Shown: positions 31,355-42,701, counted from the first letter of the stretch. The stretch is 64,000 nt of DNA from Immersiella caudata (GCA_030512335.1 JAULSU010000002.1:496001-560000); one strand, 5' to 3'. The notes: generated by a model from the sequence alone, not told the origin. Program-made: numbers and translations.

Positions 31355-32588
31355 TCAGAGACCCGAAGCGTGCAAGAAGTCAAACGAAACCTTGTAACCG
31401 GCCGTCGCGTTCGTGGAAAGAGTCAAACCATGGCCAGTGCCGGGTTGGAGATAGACTGAAAGAGCCGATGAAGCGGGGTAGAGCGACTTGATCTCGGTAA
31501 CGTTGTAAGTGTTTTTGCAGTCGCCGCGGCAGAAGCCGTAGTCCTTCTCTCCGATCACGAACTGAACATGAAACAGGTTAGCAACGTTATAAAATGGGTG
31601 AGAACTTGACAGCACATACCTGGATGGGACCCTTGAAATCAGGGGCGGGATGACCAAGAACCGTTGTCAGGGAGACGAACTCTCCGACGGTGTTGGGCTG
31701 TCTGATCTTCCAAGCGTAATCTAGAAGCGCCGGCTCGAAGGCACCCTTCTTCAGGAAGATGAGCTGCGTGTTGCTCTTGGTCGCCTGCACGATGTAACCC
31801 GATCCGCGATCACCAAACTTCTTGGGGTCGTTCTCCTTGGCGAACTCGAAGCCCCACGGAGCGAGGCTCGCACCGCCAATCTGGCTGTTGTACAGGAAGC
31901 CGGTGATGATTGCGCCGTCGCTGGATGCACCGTCGGCCGTCAGCAGGCCGATGACGATGGCGGAGCCGAGGGAATGGCCGACTTGGATGATCTTCTTGGG
32001 TCTGTAGTTGCCAAGGTTGGAGACACCGCCGGACTTCTTGGACGAGCTGACGAGCTTTCCGGACCGCGCAAGGGCAGTCAGCTGATGCAGAATTTCGACT
32101 TGGACGCCGGCCGACACGACGTCGTACGCATCAGGCTTGCTCGAACCACCAGTACCGAGGCGATCGTAGGTGAAGATGGAGTATCCCTCTGCCAGCGCGG
32201 CGTTGACATACGAGTACTGCTCTGGCTTGACCTCGGCATCCCAGTAGCGTTTGTCGAAGCCGACACCGTGGGTAGCGATCTGAAGAGTGTCGGACCGGGA
32301 GCCTTTAGCAGGGACGCAGAGTTGGCCAGTGATCTTGAAGGTCTCCTTGACGGTGATCTCCCCGAGGATGCGGCTGGTCGTGTTGGGGGAAGTCCATGTG
32401 GTCATGTCGTAAACATAATCCACGGCGTCGATGTTGCTGTCGACTTTCTGTTGCAGCCAGTGGGTGGCTGTAGTGTTGACCGAGACTGGGACCTCCAATT
32501 GGACGCACTGTCGGCCGGTTGGGGCCGCTCTTCCCTTTTTGGCGAGGGACACGGCCGCTAGAACGAGAACTACCACGACGGACGCCAT
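31355..32588 (-). CDS. Secreted alpha/beta-hydrolase
   Basis: Two exons, 31620-32588 and 31355-31561, with a 58 bp intron, give about 391 aa. The ATG at 32588 opens a signal peptide (SVVVVLVLAAVSLA). The fold elements are clear: an oxyanion segment ATHGVGFDKRYWD, the strand FTYDRLGTGGSS, a nucleophile elbow VGHSLGSA (Ser), an acid candidate in VIGEKDYGFC, and the catalytic His in TGHGLTLS. Several N-x-S/T sites fit secretion. Similar fungal proteins are annotated only as alpha/beta-hydrolases, so the substrate is unknown. A 10-bp tandem repeat lies immediately upstream of the start, in the presumed 5' leader. Confidence 0.87.
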
Positions 32589-32600
32589 GGTGTTGAAATG

Positions 32601-32650
32601 GATGTGAGTGGATGTGAGTGGATGTGAGTGGATGTGAGTGGATGTGAGTG
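32601..32650 (+). repeat. GATGTGAGTG tandem repeat, five units
   Basis: Five perfect 10-bp copies, with degenerate half-copies after, start 12 bp upstream of the hydrolase ATG on the opposite strand. Each unit contains GTGAGT, a donor-like motif only in the plus sense, so it would not act as a splice donor in the hydrolase transcript. Confidence 0.9.
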
Positions 32651-34494
32651 GATGTATGAGGATGTTGAGAAGAGAGCTGCTGATGTCAGTCTAGGTTCGC
32701 ATCGCTTGCCGGGTTGACTAGCCCCTTTATAATCAAGCTCTGCCCTGGCTTGGGATAGCAGCTATTCCAAATATTGCGGCAAGGGTTACACGACGTCGCG
32801 GCCGTGGTCACGGTTGTCTGTCAACGCCTGCCGATTACTACGCAACCGCGCTTCGGCTGTGCTGCTAAACACAAATGATACCCATCATCAACCAATGAGG
32901 TCTCGACTCGCCATGGGTCACCGAATACGTATTTCAATGTGTTCCGCCGTGCTTGCGCGCACGTGGGGGATGGCAGTGTTGTCAACGCGTATTCGGGGCC
33001 GCGCTATCAAGCATCCCGCTTCGACCGAAAAAAGATGACTGGCAGGAAGCATGACAAATTTTATAAAATGAATGACCATCCAGCCGCAGCGCCATTCCCA
33101 GCGCTCGCGTCTTCGACCTCCAAAAGGCATTCGTGGGCTTGGCGTTCAGGGCTGAAGGGCCGAGTCGGTCCATCACCCCGCCTTTCCGATTGACGATTTC
33201 CTCCCGCTTGCCAAACATTTGTTGCTTTGGATTGCCCTTTTACCCAATGAAGGGAGCTCGGTGCTTTGGCCGACGGGCCCGAGCCCGGTCCCGCTTCTCT
33301 GCCGCACCGGAACGCCGACTTGGACTTGGACTCGGGGAGAAAAGTCTCTCACACCAAACCTCAGCCCATGATATCGACCAGCGGATAACAACGATGGAGA
33401 GACACCGAAATATTTATGGCCATCGAAGAACCAATGTTATTCTCCTTCGCTTTCACCTGCGCAGAACAGCGGACTCAAGGTCAAGAAACTCGGCCTCCCA
33501 AGCACCTTCCCCCTCGCTTACGGACTCACCGACCCAGTTGGACCGAGAAAACAAGCTAGTTGAGGGAACTGCAGCTAGAGCTTGCGTTTTCCAAATCATT
33601 TCTGGCTCGAGCAGCGATGCTGCAAGGTTCCGACTCCTGAAAGCATCTCATCTTTGCGAATGCGAAGCGATTAGTAATCTTTGCACTTTGGCCTGCGATC
33701 CGTGTTGCGAGCCGGCGGATGAGGCATGGCAGGCAGGGCCGTTCTTTTCTTCTTATTTTCTTCTCGGACGTCGTTATTTTCTTGTTCAGGCTGGGTTGGG
33801 TTGGGTGATGGGCCTGATTTGAGATCTTTGAGACGGGACTGCCTGAGATTGCAGCGATGCCGATGCCAGAGTTGAAACCAGAGCCACCATCTCTGCAGTT
33901 CACACTCACCCATATCTTGACTCTGCCTAAGAATATGGAGACGCAGAGGCTGGAGAAATTGTCGCATTTGGTCCCGTCCGACCCAAGACGAGCCCCGGCC
34001 CGGCCCAGTCCCAAACCTACCAACTGGTTGTCGGGTGCCATCCCACTTAACTTATTTAGTCTCTGACCGCGCAAAGACAATCCTCCGCAAGGATACTTTG
34101 GTTTTCGAAATGATAATTGGAAGACTTTCGTTTGAGGAGGTCTGCACAAAGCAGCTGAAAATACAAGGGGTGGTGTGATGAAGGGGGAAGCACTGATCCA
34201 TTGAGGGTTAGGGTTGTGGTCCTTGAAGGAGACAAAGATTCAGGTTTGAAGCAACTGGACCAGAGCTTCACGGTGTGTTGGTGTTAGTATGCTCCATTCA
34301 AAGTTTTGAATCAAGACTGCCGCGTATCAGAACCGGGACTTAGACTCTGGGGGCGCCAAGGTACGGTCGCGATGTGCGCCAGGTCATGTGTTCCTAGCGA
34401 TTACATAATAGCTCGCCTACAGTATTTTGACAAGAGTCAGATCATTCTCAAGAATCATTGAGGGACCTCAACACATCTAGAAACAACCACAAAG
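32651..34494. other. 1.8 kb intergenic region, no gene supported
   Basis: Divergent space between the hydrolase and the GNAT gene. A 229-codon plus-strand frame ending at 33822 starts on a non-ATG codon, has no domain, and overlaps other open frames, so it was not called. Confidence 0.45.
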
Positions 34495-35301
34495 ATGGCA
34501 TCCCCTGAAATAAAACTCCGCTTTGCGACACTCGAGGATACAGAGACGATCGCATCGGTCGTGGCCGAGGCAATGAGCTCGGTCGAGGTCATCCGCTTCA
34601 TTTACGAAGGCCGCGCTGAAGAATATCCCGAGGACCACATGGACCGGTGGGTGCATCGCATCCGGTCGCACATCCTCGATCCGAACGAGGCTGTGGTTGT
34701 CGCTGAACGGACTTTCAACTTGTCAGGGGACGGTTCCTCGTCCCTGCACGGCATCGTGGCTGTGAGCATCTGGACGCTGAAGGGGCCTTGCGTCGGAATT
34801 CGGGAGGCAATGGTTGAGTCTAGACGAAAGATTGGCTGGGTTGCTCGTGAGAAACCCCAATTCTCTTTCTTTTCCCTGGTTTGAACTGAGCTGACTGCCC
34901 TTCTAGCTCTCTGGCACGCAATATACACACGCTACCGCAACTGGGGTCTGTGGTTCAGCCCCTTGAAAGACGCCAACGAGAAACGACGGGCCACTTGGCT
35001 CAAGCTCTATGAGCGCCTGGTAGAAAAGTACTACAAACCGCTGCCGGAGTACTACCACCTTGAGATCCTCTGCACCGCTGAAGAGTCGAGGAGAACCGGT
35101 ACGGCGAAGAAAATGGTCGAAATGTTTCTCGATCAAGCGAAGCCGGGCCGCATACCGGTGGGTTTGGAATCAAGTGGCATGGCAGTACCGTTTTATGAGC
35201 GCTTGGGCTTCCGCAGGGTTGATGAGTTGACTTTGGCTGACCCTGAAGACCCGGATGGGGACAAGGTTTCGTTGCCTTTGTATTTTTACCATTACGACTA
35301 G
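34495..35301 (+). CDS. GNAT-family N-acetyltransferase
   Basis: Two exons, 34495-34846 and 34907-35301, give about 248 aa. It opens with a typical GNAT strand-helix (IKLRFATLEDTETIASVVAEAM). The acetyl-CoA binding core is in exon 2: YYHLEILCTAEESRRTGTAKKMVEMFLDQA, which resembles the LxxLxVxPxxQxxGxG motif A. It is followed by VGLESSGMAVPFYERLGFRRV, the motif B signature. Such fungal proteins acetylate small amines or protein N-termini, and the substrate is not predictable. It is probably cytosolic. It lies just upstream of an FAD monooxygenase and an MFS transporter on the same strand, which could suggest a small metabolic cluster. Confidence 0.85.
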
Positions 35302-35771
35302 ATTCGACGCACCAAGCCGCAAGCGCGGTAATGGAACATTCAAGAGCTACAAATCGCCGGGCAGAATTGGTGCCTGCGGTACAGGTTTCTCCGATGGTTT
35401 GCAGCCACAGGCTGCATTGCAACAAGATTGATTCGCTGCTTTCCACACGGTTAGATTTTCAGCTAACAAACTTTGCAGGGAGCCATTTCCCCTCGTTCAG
35501 AACCTTCGATACCGAGAAGAAATTTCTGGGCAGTGTGCTCTGATCTATCGATACGTTCGAGACTGCAAAACACCTCGACGCTGCTCTCCCCGCGGACTGA
35601 AACTCGGAGGCCCCACGCCCACCCAAATCAGCAGCAACAGCAGCAGCAGCAGCAGTGGGGCGTCACCATCCTATCAGCTCATCATGCACGAATCCCGCAC
35701 CTCACTTCCGTCCGTCTTCCACACCAACGCAACCACTTGAAGTTACCTGAACCACAAACTCATCAGAAACC
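35302..35771. other. Intergenic with (CAG)n tract
   Basis: Contains an interrupted CAG run at 35629-35655 about 120 bp upstream of the monooxygenase start, likely within its promoter or 5' UTR. No gene is seen. Confidence 0.55.
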
Positions 35772-37198
35772 ATGTCCCCAAACGAAAACACAGTCATCAT
35801 CGTCGGCGCAGGCGTGTCAGGCCTCCTCCTAGCCCAATCCCTCCAAAAATGCAAAATCCCATACCAAATCTTCGAGCGAGACGCCAACCTCACCGCAAGA
35901 GGCGTCGGCTGGGGTCTCACCCTCCACTGGTCTCTGCCCGCGCTGCGCCAGCTTTTGCCCGAGGAGCTTTTTCGGCGGATCCCGGAGACGTATGTTGATC
36001 GAGTGTCGGTTGAAGAGGGGCGCGCGTCAAGGTTTCCGTTTTTTGATTTGAGCAGTGGGGAATTGAAGGCTGCTACGCCTGCTGCGTCGGAGTCGCAGCG
36101 GATTCGGATGTCCCGGCAGAGGTTTAGGGAGTTGATTGCTGAGGGGATTGATATTCAGGTGTGTATTTGGTTCACTGATGTGCATCTGGGGCGGGAACTG
36201 ACGTGGATAGTGGTCCAAAGGGGTGGCTTCTGCCGAGTCCAGGGAAGAGACTGTCACAGCACACTTTGACGATGGCTCCTCGGTAACGGGTCGATTGCTT
36301 GTTGCGTGCGATGGTGGGAACTCGCGGAGTCGGAGAGCCCTGTTCCCCGAGCGCCACACTTACAAGATCCCAATCGGTGTTCTCGGCGTCAAGGCCGAGT
36401 ACACGCCTGAACAGATGGAGCCTTTGCAAAAGCTTGATCCAGTCTTTCTCCAGGGGACAGCATCAGGGAACGACACATACGCTTATTTTAGCAGTGAGCT
36501 CTTCTTTGCGTCCCCCCTTAGCTGAGAGCTGGTGGAAACTGACAGCAAGACAGTCCTCAATTCTCCTGGCAACCACCCATCATCAAACACCCAAGCCGAC
36601 CCTGGATACATCCTCCAAATTGTCATATCATGGCCATTGCGCTCAGGATTCCTCAGCAAGCCTGACTTGGTCCCTTTGCCCGCTTCAAAGCAGGACAGTC
36701 TCGAACTGATAAAGATATTTGCCGCATCCTGGGCGGAGCCCTTTCAATCCCTAGCCATGAATATCTCACCTGACTCTGAGATTAAGAGTCTAGAGCTGTA
36801 CGACTGGCTACCTCCCAAAGAGGTTCCGAGTCTAGGGAATATCGCTCTCGTTGGCGACGCCTTTCATCCCATGTCAATGTGTAAGCCTTCTCCCTTTTTC
36901 TTCCTCATGTGTACGTTACTGACACGTTCCAGACCGAGGTGAAGGCGCCAACCACGCCATCGTTGACGTCCTCGATCTCATCGAGACAGTCATCCCCCAC
37001 CTCGCATCCGACAAAGCCACCCTACAAACAGCAGTCCAAACTTACCAAAACGCCGTCGCCGCCCGAGCACGTCCGGGTGTCCTCGCATCTCGCCAGGCCT
37101 GCCTTGACGCCCACGACTGGGGCCGCATCAGCAGTGACAGCCCACTCCTCACACGACGCGCAATGAAACTCGATTTCGACGATAGCGCCTTTGACTAG
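35772..37198 (+). CDS. FAD-dependent monooxygenase (class A flavoprotein)
   Basis: Four exons, 35772-36158, 36211-36493, 36554-36880 and 36933-37198, give about 420 aa. The N-terminal FAD motif is IIVGAGVSGLLLA (residues 9-21), followed by the conserved ERD acidic end (IFERDANL). The second motif is LLVACDGGNSRSRRAL (DG). The third is NIALVGDAFHPMS, with Gly-Asp for the FAD ribityl, and exon 4 starts at RGEGANHAIVDVLDL. This is the salicylate-hydroxylase-like group used in aromatic catabolism and in many secondary-metabolite pathways. The exon 3 start was chosen because only the CAG at 36551-36553 preserves phase with a normal intron length. It is next to a same-strand MFS transporter. Confidence 0.87.
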
Positions 37199-37861
37199 TG
37201 AGAAACAATGCAGAAATCCATTAATCCATCTTATGGTTCCAGACCCGCAATACGAATGAGCCAAAGAACGGGATTCGGGGCGTCAGAAATGCCTGCGGAC
37301 CGCTGATACGACGCTGCTGCTGCTGCGCTCACGTTACAGCACATGGCCCGCCCGGCAGATTGTGAGCTCGGTAGTCGTGCTATTGGCAAAGTTTTACAAC
37401 GTTCGCGGGCAGAGGGATCAATATGGTCCGAGACTTATGCAAGGACTGTGCAGCCGCCGAGGTGTTCATTGCTGGTACCGCTCTAGAAGCCGCCTCGTCA
37501 GCCGATTTCTGTCGGCTTTCAACGCATGCAACAGTGGTATCGCGGGACGACAATTGTGTTGTCATTTATCGCTAGGACCAAGAGCTAAAGGATCCTGTGC
37601 TCATCCTACTGTTACTCAGCGCCGACTTATCGGACGCTCGGGAGCTCGGCCAGGATGATGCTCCCCACAGTCGGTACAACGTTATATCAACAAGACGTTG
37701 GCGATGCGCGTATCAGCAGAATAAGTGAATAAGCAACAACCGCGACAGCTCATACCACTTGGCGCCATGGAGTAGGGTCCTATATAGGAATGGCTACACG
37801 GCCGCTGCGGTGCCCGCACGACCACATCCGGCACCTCGATGTCGATCCCCCGCAGCTCACC
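37199..37861. other. Intergenic, promoter of MFS transporter
   Basis: Apart from the TATA-like box near 37781 there is no feature I can support. Confidence 0.5.
37781..37787 (+). promoter_or_regulatory. TATA-like box of the MFS transporter
   Basis: TATATAG lies 81 bp before the ATG at 37862. An in-frame ATG at 37790 is only 9 bp from this box and is therefore unlikely to be in the mRNA, which supports the downstream start. Confidence 0.45.
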
Positions 37862-39745
37862 ATGTCCTCAACCTCTTCGAAAGAACCCGCCCACGCGGCC
37901 GTCGCAGACGAAAAAGCGCTCTCCCGCCTCTCCGCACCCTCCCCAACCCTTGATACCAACCCAAAACCAGACAACGTCGACGCAGCATGGACCTACCTCG
38001 ACACCCACCGTGACGCCGCAAACCTCAAGGACTCAGTCCCTGTCGACATCGATGCCCTCCGGCGCAAAATCGACTGGCACATTGTGCCGCTCATGTTTTG
38101 CTGCTATACGATGCAGTTTCTGGACAAGGTCATTCTCAACTATGCGGGTGTCATGACGATTCGGCAGGATTTGAACTTGCAGGGGAATGACTTTTCGAAT
38201 GTTGCGACGTTTTTGTTTGTGGGGTTGTTGTGTTTTGAGGTTCCGAACAGTATGTGTGTGTTTTTTTTTTGTTTTTTGTGCGCTGTGCTTTGGTTTGTTT
38301 CGGTCACAATAGTATTGTGGCTTGGCCAGAAAGACAATGGAAGACTGGTAGTTGTTGCGGAAAAGGGGCTAACGACAACAGTTTACTTCCTCCAACGCTT
38401 CCCCGCCGCGAAATGGCTCGGTTTCAACGTCACGGCCTGGGGCATCGCCACGGCTTGCGGTGCAGCTGCGACTGGATACACATCCCTCCTCGTGTCTCGC
38501 GTGTTCTTGGGCATCTTCGAGGCAACCATCGGTCCGTCCCTGATCCTCATCAGCAGCCAGTGGTACACCAAGTCCGAGCAGGCACCGCGTTTCTCCTTCT
38601 GGTATCTCGGTCTGGGACTGGGTCAGATCCTGGGCGGAGCTGTGTCGTATGCCTTCCAGCATGTCACGCCGGCGTCGTCTGCGCTCTCGGGGTGGCGGAT
38701 TATGTTCCTCACTTTGGGGCTGTTGACGGTGTTGATTGGTATCCTCACAACGCTGTTCATCCCTGATACGCCGATGAAGGCGCGGTGGTTGAGCGACGTT
38801 GAGAAGGTAGCCCTGCTGAAGCACGTCAGTACCAACCAGACGGGCATCGACAACAAAACTTTCCGCATCGAGGAGATCTTTGAGGCATTGTTGGATCCGC
38901 AGATGTACCTCATGCTGCTCTCCGTTGTATTGGTGAGTCCCGAATGCCCCCTTGGTGACCTAGAAGATACTGACAGCTCCAGCTCGCCTCCTCCAGCGGC
39001 GTCGTAACAACCTACTCGGCCACACTCATCCGCAACATGGGCTACGACCCCAAGCAAGCCGCGCTCATGAACATGCCCTCCGGCGCCGTCAGCATCTTCT
39101 TCACTCTTCTTGTCGGCTACGGCGTCCGCAAGCAATCCCACCGCTGGGCATGGATCATCACCTGTCTCATCCCCGCGTACGTTCACCCCCTTTCCCCGGT
39201 GGATCCGGTCCATACTAACAACCACTGCCAACAGCATCCTCGGCTCCGCACTCATGTCCTTCCTCCCCACCACCAACAAACCCGGCGTCCTCGCCGGGCT
39301 CTACCTCGTCAACGCCGTCGTTGCCCCCCTGGCCGTCTTTTACAACGTAGGCCCCATTCTTCCCCATTCCCCCATTCCCGCAACCATAAAACAGTCAAGC
39401 TCCAACACTAACACCCACCAGTGGACAGCCGCCAACTTCGGCGGCCCTACCAAACGAGCCTTTGCCGCCGCCGTAGTATCCGGATCCTTCTCCATCGGCA
39501 ACATCATCGGCCCTCAAACTTTCCAGGCCCGCGACGCACCCGAGTACCGTCCCGCCAAGTTATCCGTGGTAGGGACGCAAGCAGGTTGTGCCTTGACGAC
39601 GTTTTTGCTGTTTGGTTATTACGTGTGGCAGAATAGGAAGAGGCAGGGGAATGACGATGGGGAGACTGAGGAGGCGTTTATGAAGCTAGAGGTGTGGGCG
39701 AGGATGACGGACAAGGAGAATAAGAGATTTAGATATTCGTATTAA
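37862..39745 (+). CDS. MFS transporter, allantoate permease (Dal5-like) family
   Basis: Five exons, 37862-38249, 38382-38932, 38983-39176, 39235-39346 and 39422-39745, give about 522 aa. After a polar N-terminus, RRKIDWHIVPLMFCCYTMQFLDKVILNYAGVM is the diagnostic first membrane region of the anion:cation symporter/Dal5 family. LLVSRVFLGIFEATIGPSLILI and RFSFWYLGLGLGQILGGAVSY follow, with further helices in exons 3-5. The C-terminal tail ends RMTDKENKRFRYSY. Family members import carboxylate-type nutrients such as allantoate, nicotinate, pantothenate or small peptides across the plasma membrane. The neighbouring FAD monooxygenase suggests uptake of an aromatic or N-heterocyclic substrate, which is an inference only. 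Intron 1 is 132 bp, longer than its neighbours. Confidence 0.9.
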
Positions 39746-40516
39746 TCGGGGGAGGGCATCAGAGGATGTTTCCGTGGATGATCCATAAAGAAGCAATGTC
39801 AAACATTATTAGAACGACGTCGAGGCCCTCTACCTGGCAATCAAATGCTGGAGTGGAGCGGAGAAGAGACCAAACAGACCAGACCTAGTCCACGAGGCCA
39901 CCGCTGTGGCTTTGCCAGGCCTCCGTGGGTGCCTAAAGCGTTCCGCGATACGTCCAAAAAGGAGGCGCGGAGACGTTCCCGTCGTCCAAAATGTGTGCGA
40001 AGATGGCACCCAAGGATACCAAGAGGCCGCGGCACCCCTATCGTAGTTCTATCATGATTCCATTCTTCCCTCTAGCGACAAGGCAAGCTTCGCACAGAGA
40101 GTCCCATCTCCTTGTCATGACTGAAAAGCCCGGAGTAAAGTGAGAGGCTATAAAAAACTCTGCTGGCTGCGGAGCAAAAAAAAACCTTAGGAGGTCGACT
40201 GTTACAGTCTCGTCCCTTTAACGTCCCTTCCTCCGCAGGTAGACCTCGGTGGCCGACCGATATCTCTTGCTTCATAGGTTGTGGCGGCGATGCTGTACTG
40301 TGTGGACTCGCAGCCTCGACTGCAGCCACAGGCTCTCCGATCCCCCAAAGTCACTCCCATGCTGCTCATGTAAGTGTGGCGAACCTCGGCCTAAGAGGCC
40401 GAGGTTCGACCCCCGACCGCGCTCTTCAGGCTGTTACACCGTTCGAACGCAAGTTGTCATCAGCCTCTCACTAGTGCCCGCGCACGTCGATCGAGATGGG
40501 TTCCTGTGCGTGTCCT
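39746..40516. other. Intergenic with a perfect hairpin
   Basis: 3' flank of the MFS gene. Short frames only. The 40381-40407 palindrome is listed separately. Confidence 0.5.
40381..40407. repeat. Perfect 11-bp stem, 5-nt loop hairpin
   Basis: GAACCTCGGCC is followed by TAAGA and its exact reverse complement. The GC-rich stem ends in GGTTCGAC, which recalls a tRNA T-arm. The flanks do not fold as a tRNA, so only the hairpin itself is claimed. Confidence 0.8.
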
Positions 40517-41060
40517 TTAATTGAGCAAAAGCCGCTTGACCAACCTGACGGTGGAGCCAACGACAAGAGCCCAGAAAAAGGGAGAGTGAGGCCTCCGCCA
40601 CGGTAGAGAGGATGTCGTGATCCAGGGACCCTGTAAACAATGGTCAGTGTGGCCAAGACGTCCAGGACAGACTCAAGAAGCTCTGGATGGTGAGGAGCAA
40701 GGTCCCGTAAGAAGGACGGTGATGAGGTTGATGCATCGTCAGGCAGAGGGGAACAAGTGACAGTCGCGAGAGAAGTAGTGCCAGGGAACGGAAGGGGCGG
40801 GTGAGAGGGTAGGCTGAATGGAGACAATCGGAGGTTGCATGATCAAGGATCACTGCAGCACTTACCCCCGGCACGCCATAGTCGAGGTTACGATTCCCCA
40901 GATCGACTATCCACCCACCAAGCACAGGAAGAACGATAGCGAAAGGAATTTTAGGCACAAGGCCAAGGAGATGGAGAGCGACATGGTATTTTCGGTATCG
41001 TTCAAGCTTCTTGAAGAGAAAAGAGGAAAAGTTTTTGCGAAGCAGCCGGGCTGGAAGACG
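40517..41060 (-). CDS. Possible small membrane protein, exon structure unresolved
   Basis: A coding-like segment at about 41050-40886 reads FKKLERYRKYHVALHLLG and continues into KIPFAIVLPVLGGWIVDLG, a probable membrane helix, then a GTAAGT donor near 40866. The best 3' exon starts after TTTACAG near 40634 and encodes SPFFWALVVGSTVRLVKR before a stop at 40517. The intron would be about 230 bp or may contain another exon (a LLESVLDVLATLTIVY segment). No start codon could be fixed; an ATG exists only in a different frame. I do not recognise the family. Confidence 0.3.
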
Positions 41061-41331
41061 CCTTTATGTATGCCAGATCTGTGGAGAGCAGAACGCAAAG
41101 AATGGGCACTCTTGCCATCGTAACACGCTTTCTCGGGAAGGCCACACATCAAATCACCGAGCGATAACGAAGCGATATGGCGCCACGCGGGCGACTTGTA
41201 TTGTATCTAGGAAGGAACGGCAGAGAACATGGCACGACTCATCTCAGGGACACACGATAACCTCCGCCGCCCCACCTGCAAAATCCCCTCATCCTTGATT
41301 GAAAAGGCATTACCCACCCATCAAAGTTCAC

Positions 41332-41890
41332 TCAGGCCGCCCGGTGCCCGTTCGTCCCCAGCGCGGGACCGCTGTGCGGAGAGCCCAGTAGACGTTCCAC
41401 ACGATGACCACCATCGCGATGTAAAGAATAGCGGCTACCACCCACAGCCCCCAGCCTCCGGGGTCCAGCTCAGTGATCCAGCCCATCATCTGAATTTCCT
41501 TGGCAGTGAACCGTGTCTAAATCAAGGCCAGGGAGGCACGGTAGGGGCGGGCAAAATTTCCTCCGCTTTCTGCCATTTCCTCCAGAGATTCGTCTGATGC
41601 CCCATCCTGTCGACACTTGACAGGGAGAAGCGGCCTCCAAGCCCAGTGCAGCTTTCGACCAATTGCGAGGTGCGCCAAGTTTGGGCATTTTTGGCATTGG
41701 CCGCTTGGGACGTGGACGAGCGTGAAGAACATGTCGAGTGCGTGCAAGACGCGCGAGAGGACCGTGGGCGGTGTCTTCGGAGGGAAGATGCATTCTTGGC
41801 CTGGGGTGATGTCAGCTGGAAGAACGCAGTATGGGAAGGGGCGCGAGGCCTCGGAGACGCTCCGGATCCTTACTGATTTCGGAAGCGGAG
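41332..41890 (-). CDS. Possible membrane protein, interrupted by a TAG
   Basis: On the minus strand one frame carries CIFPPKTPPTVLSRVLHALD, GQCQKCPNLAHLAIGRKLHW and then, after an in-frame TAG at 41519-41517, EIQMMGWITELDPGGW and the helix LWVVAAILYIAMVVIVWNVYW before a stop at 41332. The TAG could be the end of an intron (TTTAG acceptor), making the last exon 41332-41516, or a nonsense mutation. Upstream at about 42110-41890 a repeated SLPVD/TSIP-type motif occurs in shifting frames, possibly earlier exons. The start is undetermined. No family is recognised. Confidence 0.3.
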
Positions 41891-42446
41891 GTCACTTGCT
41901 GCTCTTCGGCACCGGGAAGCGAAATCGCGGCGGGGGCCTTGTCAACCGGCAGGGAGACGCGTCGGTGCTGGTAACTGGGATTGGGTAGACGGACTTGTCG
42001 AATGGAAAGGAGGCCATCTCCGACCCTTGGTTACTGGTAGATGGGATTGACGTGAGGGGCTGATCAACCGGAAGAGAGGCCATTTGAGACTCTTTCGATA
42101 CCTGTTTTGATCCGTGTGAGGGTCTTGTGAGCTCGAAAGGAGGAAGTCGGGCGGGAACCGCTTGAAATCTTCGAGGATGATCCGTGATGTGTTTGAAAAC
42201 AGTGGAAACCCCTTGGCTACCTGGGTTGAGCCGGTTTATACAGATATATTTCACCAGACAGCGATGTAAAACTCTATCACACATATGTGCAGATTGAAAC
42301 AAACTTCCAACTTTCGACCAGGTTCACCTCAGGCACACACCCAAACGCAAACTCAGACACGAACTCGATGAGCCTACCTACCTCTAGAACTTGAAGTTAC
42401 GACCTGCAGCCAGCCCGTGGCCGCCCCACACATCAACCCAGGTGCC

Positions 42447-42701
42447 ATGGCTGAGGAAGGTGAGCTGGAGAAAAAAGTCAACACAAAAACATACAGCACT
42501 GGGCCTTCGCTGGTCGTCACCGACCCAGCTACTGATCCAGCGCTCATCAGCTTCTCTATGGGAGATCGGACGGGATCCCGAGTTGTCCTGATGGCTATGG
42601 CCGTATGTAGGCCCGGGGGAGGCGATGGTGCAAAAGAGGCGACCAGCTTATATCCTTGGACAGCACACCTCCAGGAGGTAATTTTCATCAAACGGTCTTA
42701 A
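42447..42701 (+). CDS. Possible short protein of unknown function
   Basis: The ATG at 42447 (context GTGCCATGG) opens MAEEGELEKKVNTKTYSTG and then LISFSMGDRTGSRVVL, which looks coding in composition and resembles a motif of short uncharacterised mould proteins. An optional intron (GTATGT...CCAG, about 42607-42675) leaves the frame open whether spliced or not. The product would be about 60-84 aa. It could equally be a remnant of a longer gene. Confidence 0.3.
   Translation: MAEEGELEKKVNTKTYSTGPSLVVTDPATDPALISFSMGDRTGSRVVLMAMAVCRPGGGDGAKEATSLYPWTAHLQEVIFIKRS

Noticed and set aside
33133..33822. 229-codon plus-strand frame in the hydrolase/GNAT gap
   Set aside because: No ATG at its start, low-complexity basic composition, no recognisable domain.
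37790..37861. Upstream in-frame ATG of the MFS transporter
   Set aside because: It sits 9 bp after a TATA-like box, so it is probably not in the mRNA. The ATG at 37862 has a CACC context.
40381..40420. Possible tRNA
   Set aside because: GGTTCGAC resembles a T-loop but no acceptor, D or anticodon stem can be folded around it.
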